Shown one piece after another: positions 50,367 through 59,590 of a stretch of 60,000 bases of DNA. The DNA lies in NCBI GenBank assembly GCA_030704615.1, contig CM060734.1:37838042-37898041 (forward strand). Direction: 5' to 3'. Within the stretch, counting starts at the first letter, position 1, and the number at the start of each line of letters is the position of its first letter. The notes under the pieces were generated by a model. That model saw only the letters and a program-made list of their open reading frames with translations, had not been told where the DNA came from and did not search any database. Position numbers and translations under genes: made by a program. The DNA is from Takakia lepidozioides. Its lineage: Eukaryota; Streptophyta; Takakiopsida; Takakiales; Takakiaceae.

Positions 50367-50627
50367 CGCCCCCCTAGCTGGTGCTTAGGTCCCTTTAAGT
50401 TCAGGTAGCCACAAGATGTGATAGTTACCATAGCCTCACTAAGTCCTCCACCACTGTCCCTACTACACTCAAACTCGATAGATCAAGAGGCCGGGTGCAA
50501 GAGTTGCCCCATCGTTAGTCGCCGTTTTGCAACCTGTGAGCTTGAGCTTGGGATCTCGTGTATTGACTCCTATGAGCTTGGCCTCCCATGTCTTGTTAGC
50601 TGCTTCTAGTCATGTCCACTGCCACTA

Positions 50628-50775
50628 TCCCAAGCAGTGTGGACACAACCAATCTCCGTCAGGAACCTTCTCAAGAGGTGATGTCAAGCATATCATATGC
50701 CAACCCCTTGAGCATCAATCACACACCAGCATGGTGGCTGCCTCTTTGGCAGACCCACAGAGCATGCACCTCAAA
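50628..50775 (-). pseudogene. PHD finger at the C-terminus of the Ty3 integrase
   Basis: Same frame as the integrase. Metal ligands in order are CMLC, VCD-x-C, GWHMIC and WLCPHC, which is the Cys4-His-Cys3 pattern of a PHD finger with correct spacing, including the typical GWH and VPDGDW text. A TGA at 50715-50717 falls at the non-ligand residue between the third and fourth Cys, so the domain is cut in this copy. The true stop is TAG at 50625-50627. PHD fingers commonly bind histone H3 tails; here the ligand is unknown. Confidence 0.85.
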
Positions 50776-51959
50776 CCTGCAGGTACCACTGCCAAGTTTG
50801 GGTCAACTCTGCCATCGACATTGGGAAGGTGACATGACGCACAATTACGCACATGGTCTTTCCAAGTCATGCCATCCCGACCCTCCAAGATCAGGACTCC
50901 TGAGGGCAACACCTCTCGAACCCTCAGAATAACATGCCCTGCAGTGACATCCAGGGTCGTAGGAGCAGTCTGCTGCAAATAAACATAGTCACCGGGGTTA
51001 AACCTCCGAACCCCAGGACAATATCCTCCACCACATATAGTGGCATACCTCAACGTATCACGGTGTTGTGCAATGGCAAGGTTCTCAAAAGCCATGGGCA
51101 TGACTTTCTTGAACAACTCTGCACGCTGATCACATGCACGTACCCACACGTCCGGATCATCAAGGTTAAGGACTTGAGCAGTGTCCCTACGAATGGCTGC
51201 AGACAAATCCGGCTCTCGGCCAAAGAGAAGGAAATATGGTGAGAAAGGTGCAAATGATGCTTGTTTGCTGAACCTGCAACCCATGGCTAACCAAGGCACC
51301 TGAAGATCCCAATCTCCTAGGTGTCCTTTCTGCAAGCCATACTTGCGCAAACCCCTCTTCATCGTCTGAACAACTCTCTCTGCCAAGCCATCGGCCTCAG
51401 GATGATCCCGAGAAGTGGTGCGGTGGTCTATCAAGGTTTTATCACACAAAGCCTGAATCTTCCCCAAGAACTCTCTCCCTTGGTCCGTGAGTACCTCAGC
51501 TGGAGCACCGAATCGGCTAAGCACACGATCCAAGAATGCATACGCAACCCCCTCACTAGCCTTGTCAGGAAATGGAACCAACTCAATCCACTTGGAGAAG
51601 TGCTCCACCATCACCAACACATATCTGTGGTGGCGCATAGTCAGTGGCAACAGTTCTGCGAAGTCAAGACTCCACCTGTAGCCCAATCCCATGATTGGTA
51701 AAAGATGCAACTGTGGTGTAGGGGCGTTGAATGAAACACGCACCCTGTCACATACCATGTACCTAGCCACGAACTGTTGCACCTCTGTATGCATACCACG
51801 CCACCAATACTGCCCCTGTAGTAAACTGTGAGTGCGTCGTACTCCAAAATGCCCCAACTCCTCATGGGCATGCCGCACTAACCGTGCACGCTGTGTGGGA
51901 TGAGGCACATCCTCACCCGACCATCCTCCCATATTCGGAGCAGGTGTATCCCCTCCCAC
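50776..51959 (-). pseudogene. Ty3 integrase
   Basis: The zinc-binding domain is LVRHAHEELGHFGVRRTHSL followed by YMVCDRV; the second cysteine of the usual CxxC is Asp-shifted (MVCDRV), so the HHCC motif looks damaged. The core holds all three acidic residues: WSLDFAELLP, LTDQGREFLGK and HPEADGLAERVVQTMKRGL. A C-terminal domain FNPGDYVYLQQ follows, then VREVLPSGVLILEGRDG. The open frame 51959-50715 is intact up to the stop in the PHD finger, so this is the best preserved part of the element. Confidence 0.93.
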
Positions 51960-52129
51960 TTGAACCTCTTGGCTCGTTGCAGGATCCGATCCCTCTCCTT
52001 GGCAGTCACAGTGGCTGCCATGTCTCCAGTACGGAGGTAGTACAACACAGCCGAATCCTCATGTATATCTCTGGTACCACCTGGCTCATCACTAGCCTCA
52101 GGGTCCTCAGACACTCCGTCTATAGTCAT
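51878..52129 (-). pseudogene. Fragment just upstream of the integrase
   Basis: Text DSAVLYYLRTGDMA and ERDRILQRAKRFKWEG in another frame fits the linker between RNase H and the integrase zinc-binding domain. It abuts the RT remnant, marking the deletion of RT core and RNase H near 52130-52176. Confidence 0.65.
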
Positions 52130-52176
52130 CCCTGTTGTAGGTCCAACCTGACCTCCCAGGGATCTTGAGTCCTCAT

Positions 52177-52449
52177 CTAAATCAAATACCTCTCCATGTC
52201 ACTGTATCTATAGGGTCTCCAAAATATTGGCGTGTCAGTGGCCAACTCAATATGGATCTCTTGACCCTTCAGTGCTCCCAAATCCTTCAAACTGAAGGCA
52301 AAACAATTCATGTAAGCCCTCAGGAATCGCCGTATATGTCGTCTCTCTCCTCCGGTGACAATGGGTCCAATGTCAGGCTCCCAATTGTTTTCCGTAACTA
52401 CAACCTTAAGTCCAGTGGGCTTAGAGGTAGATGACGCATCCAGTGGTTG
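52177..52449 (-). pseudogene. Ty3 reverse transcriptase, N-terminal remnant
   Basis: In frame after the TAG that closes the methyltransferase frame. FAFSLKDLGALKGQEIHIEL and PIFWRPYRYSDMERYLI fit the conserved region before the RT palm (the ...RPYR.S..E pattern). It ends at TAG 52177-52179. None of the catalytic motifs remain, so about 1-1.5 kb of RT and RNase H has been lost. Confidence 0.8.
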
Positions 52450-54046
52450 CTATGTTGCAACCTCTTGAGCAGTACTCCCTGCCTGCTCAATCAATGACAA
52501 TGCCTCATCTTGCCCCATCATCTCATCCTCGAGGACTTCCTCAACCTGAGAAAAATCCCCAGCCTCATCCATCACCGCCACCTTGGCTGCCAACTCCCTC
52601 TGAACCTCGAGCACCTCCCACATGTGCCATGGATGCCTACACCCCGTGGTCCTCACATGCTCGCCCCCACTCACTGCCTGTACCGTCTCGGTAGGTTGAG
52701 AGACCAGCGAGGGAAGTGCACTCCGCACTCTGCGTTGCTCAGCCATAGCCAAGCTGATAATGCAGGTCAAGCAATTGAGATCCACTGCTTGCCCCAACAC
52801 CTGACGACGTGTTGCCTCAGAAAGAGACGGCACCGCCGTGGTACCTATGGTAAAACCCATTGCCCGCTCACGCTCGTCAGCATTAGGCTCCACTAACTGC
52901 TGCAACTGAGCATCCCACAGGAGGCCAGGTCCACAATCGCGGAAAGCATGTGATCCTGGGAAGCTGAGCAGTGTAGGTAATGCTGCTCGTGGTTGACCCA
53001 CCTTGTTGACCACTGCCAAATGCGAACGGTCATCGTGTCTCACACACTGAGACCGTCTCCTTGTGTCCATAATGCTATCCACTGTGAGATGTGCTGGCCG
53101 TTGCACCCCATCAAATGCATGCTTGAGCAATACGGGTGGCATCAAGTTAGTCCACCATAGCCGTGGACGATGAGCCCGTGATCCCACTGTAGCTGCATCT
53201 AACAACACTGCTGATTTAAGCCACGACCGGACTTGATGCACACTGGCCATCATCCTGGCCCGAGAATCGCCCATCAGTGGCACATTCTCCAAGATGTATG
53301 CTGGAGATACAGCTTGATGAAGCTGCAAGTGGCGCAAAACCAACACCATCTCCCAAAACAGACCCGACCTCGAGTCTCGCAATCCATTGTCATGCCCGGC
53401 TGATGAATGCCCTTGGCAGGGCCAACCTGCCAATACCAGATCAATGGAGCCAACCCGCTCCAAATCCTGTGCCCCCAGCAACGAAATGTCTGCTGGCAAG
53501 GCCTGCTGATATCCACGAACTGCAGTCACCGGCAACAACTCAGGGTACCGCTGCACCAACTGAGCAACATGGCAAAGTGAAACTCGTCGTGCAGTCTCAT
53601 CCCTCTCCACATACAGGTAACGCCAAACTCGTACACCTGCCTGTAACACAGGTGTTGATCCCGCCAAACAAGTCCAGAAAGACAAATGCCTTCATCCGGA
53701 TACTGCCACACAATAGATGTGGTGTCCAATGGAGACAATTGAGGTGGTCCTGGTGCAATCCCTGCACTCTCCTCCTCTCCTGACGTATAAAAGCCTCAAC
53801 CCAGGCTTGTTGCACCCGTCGATCAGCATCCCGCTGCAAATCCTTGCTCGTGCCCCACAATGGAGTCTGAGCAACCATGGTAGGTAACTCCGCCATACCA
53901 TACATGTCATCCTGCTCTCCCGGAGGTGGCACATCCTCTGAATGAGCGTTGCCCTCAAGCAACTCTCCAGGCCAACTCACTGCCACTGTGAATGCTGCTA
54001 GTGTCAGCATCTTGTCTCCTCCTATGAACGTCACAGGGAGCTGCAC
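52450..54046 (-). pseudogene. C5 cytosine DNA methyltransferase encoded in the Ty3 pol
   Basis: The catalytic domain starts near 53690. Motif I is LDLFGG in one frame (53685-53660) and continues as STPVLQAGV in the next, so a frameshift lies within the AdoMet loop. Further motifs are intact: GWPCQGHSSAGHDNG (motif IV, catalytic Cys), YILENVPLM (motif VI, ENV), VGSRAHRPRLWWTN (motif VIII), and ERERAMGF with RRQVLGQAVDLN (motifs IX-X). About 120 residues before motif I link it to the protease. The C-terminus is acidic (EVLEDEMMGQDEA) and ends at TAG. The motif VIII and X text resembles the DNMT3/DRM side more than DNMT1 or CMT, but the class is uncertain. It would methylate cytosine, perhaps in the element's own cDNA or in target chromatin. 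This copy should be inactive. Confidence 0.9.
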
Positions 54047-54061
54047 ACGCCGGCCCTCCCC

Positions 54062-54400
54062 TTACTGCCATGCAGGCCTATAGGAAGCTGACTCCTCCCA
54101 AAAATCCAGGGTGAAGCCCATGGGGTACAACACTGCCCCACCAACCACGACATCATATGAGATCGCGTCTGTCACAATGGCCTTGGCTCGCATCACTGAG
54201 CCATCTGTAGGGTGATCCGGCCGTATTCTGATAGCCAACTCACGCCGTGTCATGCCCCGAGCCTGCTCCGATCCTCCCAGAGACGTCTGTATCTGGAAAG
54301 GACAAGGCTCCATATTCACCTCCGTGAGGCCCAAGCCTGCAATAGCAGCTCTGCCCAGCATCAATGACTGAGCTCCCGAGTCCAACAAGACACCACAAGA
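54062..54400 (-). pseudogene. Ty3 aspartic protease (retropepsin)
   Basis: LLDSGAQSLMLGRAAIAGLG near 54390-54330 is the active-site region (DSGA). VVVGGAVLYPMGFTLDFWEE near the end fits the flap-distal strand. A stop at 54062 is followed in the same frame by the methyltransferase part. An in-frame TGA about 60 bases before the active site cuts it from any gag. Confidence 0.8.
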
Positions 54401-54889
54401 GAAACAATGATGGTCTGGTTGGTCATCACCCCAGCCTCACCATCGACAGCATGCTCTAGGACTGGCCGGTGATCAAATCCGGACCAATCACCTATAAAAA
54501 CAAGCGCCCACACAAAACTAGCATGGCGCACAGTCAAGCATGCAGGTATGGAGGGGATCCAAACACAAGAAATCAAAACGACAACTCCCCCACACCAAAA
54601 ACAACTCCACGGTGTTGCTTCTGCAAGGACACCCCAGCCCAAACCCGGACTGACTCTTGCCTCCACCTACGGAAAGGTCTTGGCCTAATGAGAGGGTGAA
54701 AACTACGAGGAAGAGAAGCTAAAGCAATGCCTAACCCCAACATGCCCTCATCCCAACACTCTTCCTCTCCTCTCTTCCCTCACTTGCATGACCATGGGAA
54801 TATCATGAAGATACTCCTCAGACCGCCCTCCACGAGCTTCAAAATTCGGCCTTCAAGACCACATGCCAGTCCTTAGGCAGTCCACCAGT

Positions 54890-55665
54890 GCCTCCACGAG
54901 TCAGCACAGGCCGTCCACAGGTCAACACGGGCCACCACAGACCAGCACAAGCCCACACAGCTCACTGGTCACAGCCGTCACAGCCCCACACAAGCCACAG
55001 CCTGTCACAGCCCTACACAGGTCACAGGGTCACAGCCCCACAGGCCGCAGCCTGTCACAGCCCGTCATAGCCCCAAAGGCCACATGTCACAGCCTGTCAC
55101 AGCCCATCACAACCCCAAAGGCCACCGGCACAGCCCGTCACAGCCCCACAGGCCACAGCCTGTCCCAGCCCTCACAGCCCATCACAACCCCACAGGCCAC
55201 ATGGCACAGTCTGTCACAGCCCTACACAGGTCACAAGGGTCACAGCCCCTCACAGCCCCTCACAGCCCCACAGGCCACAGGGCACAGCCTGTCACTGCCC
55301 GTCACAGCCCCACAGGCCACATGGCACAGCCTGTCACAGCCCTACATAGGTCACAGGGGTCACAGCCCCAAAAGCCACAGCCCCTCACAGCCCCTCACAG
55401 CCCCACAGGCCACAGGGCACAGCCCACCACAACCTGTCACAGCCCATCACAGCCTGTCACAGCCCGTCACAGCCCCACAGGCCACAGGGCATAGCCTGTC
55501 ACAGCCCCTCATAGCCCGTCATAGCCCCTCAGGCCACAGAGCACAGCCTGTCACAGCCCCACAGGCCACTGGGCATAGCCTGTCACAACCCGCCACAGCC
55601 CCTCACAGCCCATCACAGCCCCACAGGCCACAGGGCATAGCCTGTCACAGCCCCTGAAACCCTAA
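54890..55665. repeat. GC-rich minisatellite in the Ty3 internal region
   Basis: Irregular tandem repeats of TCACAGCCC(C/G) and CCCCACAGGCCACAGGGCA, in higher-order blocks of about 45-60 bp. It lies where gag is expected. A long open frame on the plus strand (54863-55657) is made by the repeat and is not a gene. Confidence 0.85.
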
Positions 55666-56260
55666 GGCTTACATTTCCAGCCACAAGACACTCCTCTTGT
55701 GGTGCAAGAGCTCTTCTTCCAAGCTCTGAAACCCTAGGTGCACATTCCCTGGCCTTGCCGTACCTCTTAGCTCATGTTCCAGCCCTGCTCTTGCCATGAC
55801 AAAAGCCCTCTCAATGCTGAAGCTCAAGATTGAAACCCACTCTCAACATACTCCACAAAGTGCACTGATTTGCCCCAAGCCAAATCAGCCCTTTCGCTTG
55901 GTCTTGCAATCCTTCACACAATGAAAGCTCGCATTCCCAAGTCCAGTTCTCAGCTTTGCCACCAAAGCCATTATAACTTGTTCTTGACTGGTCCTCTTCC
56001 CAATCGTGCTTGCTCATGCATGTACACAATCTGAAACCATCAAGGTGCTCTGGAATTACCTGCAGTATGGTGCTTTCATCTCTGAAGCTGAAGATCAAAT
56101 GCCAAGGTCTACCACCTCGTAACCCACATCGCCTCCGCTTCTAACAACCAAGAGCTCCACGGTGCTCCTTGCATAACAACCTAGTTTCTTTCAAAACACC
56201 ACAAGTGCTACAACTAACTCATATCTGGCACTCACAGATGCGAGCTCATCTTTCTCGAGT
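55666..56260. other. Leader region of the Ty3 element
   Basis: Between the minisatellite and the shortened 5' LTR. No gag domain, zinc knuckle or standard TGG primer site is recognised on the minus strand. CACTCGAGAAAGATGAGCTC (56260-56241, minus) is an inverted copy of a segment inside LTR part B. Confidence 0.5.
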
Positions 56261-56517
56261 GATAAAGAAGAAGAATACAAGCACGAGCTCACAAATCTGA
56301 AGCATAAACTCATGCATACACTACGGCGCCATAGCTAGGCGCGGTGAGACTCAACTCGAGAAAGATTAGCCTCCCGCGCTTGCCGTGAAGATAACCACTC
56401 CAGGGCCTAAATCTGTCTTGACCCCTGGATTGACACTTGGGCCAAATCCCAAATGTCAATATGTAAAAGCTAGCTATTTCCTAGCTAGTTTCACACTAGT
56501 GGTAAAACAACTTGACA
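56261..56517 (-). repeat. 5' LTR of the Ty3 element, shortened (part B only)
   Basis: Starts TGTCAAGTTG at 56517 (minus) and matches 50174-49880. It lacks part A. A 40-bp stretch in the middle differs completely between copies (56316-56340 against 49936-50000), beyond scattered substitutions. Confidence 0.75.
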
Positions 56518-56521
56518 CAGA
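56518..56521 (+). repeat. Target-site duplication CAGA, right copy (nested Ty3)
   Basis: Second copy of the 4-base duplication; copia pol continues directly after it. Confidence 0.85.
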
Positions 56522-58108
56522 TCATCGTTGGAGAGCGGCCATCATGAGGCCGAAATGGGAGCCCACTCTAAGAACGGGACATGGGAACTAGTCGATCTTC
56601 CCCCAGGACAAAATGCTCTATCTGCAAAATGGATTTTGAGGACCAAAGAAGACCATGCCGGGAACGTCAAGTTCAAAGCTAGGGTGGTAGCACGAGGAAA
56701 TGAGCAAAGACCAGGTCTGGATTACAAGGAAACATTTGCACCAGTGGTAAAGTGGTCTACGATAAGGCTCGTCACTGTACTCGCTGCTACATTTGGATGG
56801 CCTCTCTCTCATATGGACGTAGTCACCGCATTCTTGAATGGTACTATAAATGAGACAATATATATGATGCAACCACCAGGCTTTGAAATTCCGGGCAAAG
56901 AAAATCTAGTATGTATGCTGCGGAAGTCAATCTACGGGTTAAAACAAAGTCCCAAGACCTGGTATGATGAGGTTGATTCATTTCTTCACTCAATTGGGTG
57001 CATCCGCAATTCCTTGGATCCGAGCTTGTACTTGTGTCAGAAAGGTGGACAATTGGGAGTAATATTGCTGTTTGTAGACGATCTTCTAATCACCGGCACA
57101 AGTGGTGGACTCATTGATCAGTTGAAACTGAGTCTCAGAACGAAATATGAGATGAAGGATTTGGGGCCAGTTAAGCGGTATCTTGGTGTTGACTTCCATG
57201 TTACAAATCAGGGCATACTCTTTCATCAAACCTCCTACTCAAATCAATTCATTCAAGAATATCAGATGGAAAATAGCCGTCCAGCAAAAACTCCACTCCT
57301 AGAGGGATTAACTCTTTCTGCAGAAACAAGAACGGCAGATGTGGATTCGACCTACTACTGTCAATTGGTAGGTAAACTTATATACCTAACCAACACTCGA
57401 CCAGATCTTTCGTTTGCAGTGGGTTTGATTAGTAGATTTATATCCTATCCACAACAGGCACACTTAGACGCAGCCAGGCACATACTACGTTACATCAGAG
57501 GCACTGTTGATCTGGGTATTTACTACCAACAGTGCTCTAAATTGGAGCTGCAAGGGTTTACAGATTCAGATTGGGGAAACTTGTGTCCAGACACCAGATG
57601 TTCAACTGGAGGTTACATCTTCAAATTGGCATCCGGGCCGATTACATGGAGCAGCAAGAGGCAGCCTACGGTCTCCAGGTCTACAACAAAGGCAGAATAC
57701 AAAGCGCTCTCTGATGGAGCACAAGAGGGAGTCTATCTGAAGCGTCTCATCCAAGAATTGCAACAGCATGTCATGCCTCCTGCCCGCATAGAGTGTACGA
57801 ACTCAGGTATAGCATCAGATCTCATAAATGCTATAATTCCCACTCATCAGGACGTGCACCTCAACTGTGACAATGTAAGTGCTATTAAACTTGCAAAAAA
57901 TCCCGTGTTTCATGCCAGAACTAAGCATTTAGAGATTCATCATCACTTTGTTCATGAACGAGTTCTGGAAGGTGAGATCTCAATTCACCACATCGCATCT
58001 CAAGACCAATCGGCAGATATTCTGACTAAGGTACTTCCTCGGATCAAATTTGAGCAGCATCGACGAGCAATTGGAATGAGGTCTTTGGCTAAAATCAAAC
58101 TTGAGTGA
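56522..58108 (+). pseudogene. Copia reverse transcriptase and RNase H
   Basis: Continues the pol frame broken at 49687 (DHRWRAAI). One base appears missing near 56543, after which the frame 56528-58108 is open. RT text: NGTWELVDLPPGQNALSAKW, ARVVARGNEQRPGLDYKETF, MDVVTAFLNGTINETIYM and the polymerase motif LLFVDDLLI. RNase H text: GFTDSDWGN, STGGYIFKLASGPITWSSKR and KTKH-like FHARTKHLEIHHHFVHE. The stop is at 58106-58108. The C-terminal half is intact for 526 codons, better kept than gag and integrase. Confidence 0.95.
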
Positions 58109-58250
58109 GATTGCTTCCTGCCCCATAGCTAGACGATGGTTGCAATAGACTACTCAGGTTCACTACGGCACTAAGTTAAGTAGTCTCCTTTCAAGTTTTG
58201 TGGCAAATTAATTAGTTGTGTGCGCTAATAGATGTTACCGAGCCTAGCTC

Positions 58251-58259
58251 GAGGGGGGG
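58251..58259 (+). other. Copia polypurine tract
   Basis: GAGGGGGGG directly before the 3' LTR, the expected plus-strand primer site. Confidence 0.85.
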
Positions 58260-58529
58260 TGTTGGAAGTTAGCACATTAGGACCATGTTGCCTTCCATCT
58301 AGTTAGCTGACTACAACGGAGATTAAGGGAATGTCAGTCCCATAGCTCTCGGCATGCTCACAAAGTGGCATGCAGACTTGTCTTATACTTAGATCTTATG
58401 TGGGCGTTTATGGTCCATTAGTCTGCGATCAGGTTCTCACTTATCTAGGTGACTCATCCGTCACCAGTGGACATCTATTTATTCCCATCCCCGTTCGGGG
58501 TTAATCGTCAATACACACAAATTTCAACA
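58260..58529 (+). repeat. Copia 3' LTR
   Basis: Starts TGTTGGAAGTT and ends TTTCAACA; 270 bp. It differs from the 5' LTR by about six substitutions and the loss of three bases near 58429. Confidence 0.97.
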
Positions 58530-58534
58530 GAGTT
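58530..58534 (+). repeat. Target-site duplication GAGTT, right copy (copia)
   Basis: Identical to 46498-46502. Confidence 0.95.
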
Positions 58535-59590
58535 TATGGACCGCTTGGTCAAGTTTGCCAATCTTATGAGCCTAAACGTGGAACTCAACAGAGTGGTGGG
58601 CTCGCTGGAAACTATCACTCGAGAGGACCTTAATCTCAGAGAGGGAGAGGTAACCACTTGACTTGGAACTTCAATGTGGCTTGCATTCACAATATCTTTC
58701 GTGCCTAACGCTATAATTTGTCGTTTACATCTTTGAGGTCTAGAGATGTAGTTACACTTCTAGACCTATATAACTTCCAAGTTATCAATTTGCCCGTGAC
58801 CTGGGATGTGCCTAGCTGGGCATTGCCCTCCAGTACCAACGTGATTTGAGAGCAAATTCTCAGGCCCAACCTATCCACATTGCACGGCGAAAAGCTGCTA
58901 ACTTGCAGGTAAGTGCATTCTTTGTGGACCACTTTGCTTATGATAGATCTGTAGAGTAAACTTGACAGCTCCTGATCACTCTAAAGAAGCGGAATGTTTC
59001 ATTGAACTTAGGTTCTTGCAGTCTGTGCCCTATTTCGTCTGCATCGGCTAAGCGATGAGATTGATGTGAGTACTAAGGCACCACCAAACGGTGTTATTAG
59101 TCCATCTAAAGCGAGTTCTGCTCGGGACGCCTTTCTCCACTTTTTGCGAGGATTGGAGCCTCACGTGCTGATTCTCAGCGACAATGATACAGACCACCAC
59201 TCCCCCGACTTCCTTCCTCGCTTTCATAACGTGACGAGGTACTTCTGGAAGTTCCTCGATTCTTCGAGTGCAGCTTTCCATGGTCAGGACAGTGAAGACC
59301 GCCAAATCATTGAGTATGAGGCTGCCATGACCATGCTCAACAATGTGGCGTGTGAAGGGACCGCACGCATAGAGCGGAATGAAACCCATGTAGGGTGGGA
59401 AAGGCGAATGGAGATAGTTGGATTTGCACAAGTTCTCCCCGGTAAAGAAATTATGGAAACTGTTCATTTGCTTCTCCAGAAGTATGGCACCAATTGGGAT
59501 TTTTCTGTGGACGGAAATTCTGTCGCTTTAATGTGGAAGCACCAGCCAGTCACTTTCTGCTCGGTTTGGAAGACTCAGTCATCATCGTAA
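58535..59590 (+). pseudogene. GRAS transcription factor, 3' part, downstream of the copia insertion
   Basis: 58535-58649 continues exon 2 (MDRLVKFANLMSLNVELN, then ITREDLNLREGE) and ends at GTAACC. An intron of 362 bp ends at 59011. Exon 3 (59012-59590) reads VLAVCALFRLHRLSDE, the usual start of the PFYRE region, then GLEPHVLILSDNDTDHHSPD, RFHNVTRYFWKFLDSS, NNVACEGTARIERNETHVGW (the SAW-region hallmark) and ends WKHQPVTFCSVWKTQSSS. Both frames join without error, and I see no stop or frameshift in the GRAS part, so the gene was probably intact until the insertion. No start codon context suggests independent expression of this half, though promoter activity of the 3' LTR could transcribe it. 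Confidence 0.88.

Larger units (their letters stand above)
49688..56517 (-). mobile_element. Ty3-type retrotransposon carrying a C5 DNA methyltransferase and a PHD finger, defective
   Basis: 6,830-bp insertion in the copia pol gene with ends TGTCATG and CTTGACA, inverted copies of each other. On the minus strand the coding order is retropepsin (about 54390-54062), cytosine methyltransferase (about 53790-52450), RT N-terminal remnant (52400-52177), integrase (51959 to about 50850) and PHD finger (about 50775-50628). Protease, methyltransferase and RT remnant read as one polyprotein apart from one frameshift and two stops. No gag is recognised; its place is taken by GC-rich tandem repeats at 54.9-55.7 kb. 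The RT core and RNase H are deleted. Known Ty3 elements have protease-RT-RNase H-integrase; a methyltransferase between protease and RT is exceptional. Methyltransferases in retrotransposons have been reported for charophyte algae and dinoflagellates. Confidence 0.92.
46503..58529 (+). mobile_element. Ty1/copia LTR retrotransposon inserted in the GRAS gene, itself carrying a Ty3 element
   Basis: LTR 46503-46775, primer site, gag and pol in the order protease, integrase, reverse transcriptase, RNase H, which is the copia order. A polypurine tract and LTR 58260-58529 follow. The span of 12,027 bp includes 6,830 bp of the nested Ty3 element plus its 4-bp duplication, so copia itself is about 5.2 kb, a normal length. 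Coding sequence is broken by several frameshifts and stops, so it cannot move on its own. It lies in the same orientation as the GRAS gene. Confidence 0.96.

Noticed and set aside
53277-53783. 168-codon plus-strand frame
   Set aside because: Antisense shadow of the methyltransferase.
54863-55657. 264-codon open frame rich in Gln-Pro-Val-Thr-Ala-Ser-His
   Set aside because: It is the plus-strand reading of the TCACAGCCCC minisatellite. All frames of such repeats stay open, and there is no domain.
58810-58910. Extra GRAS exon ending ...AACTTGCAG before GTAAG
   Set aside because: It can be read in phase, but direct joining of 58649 to 59012 gives the standard LREGE-VLAV sequence of GRAS proteins, so the extra piece would be an insertion in a conserved motif.
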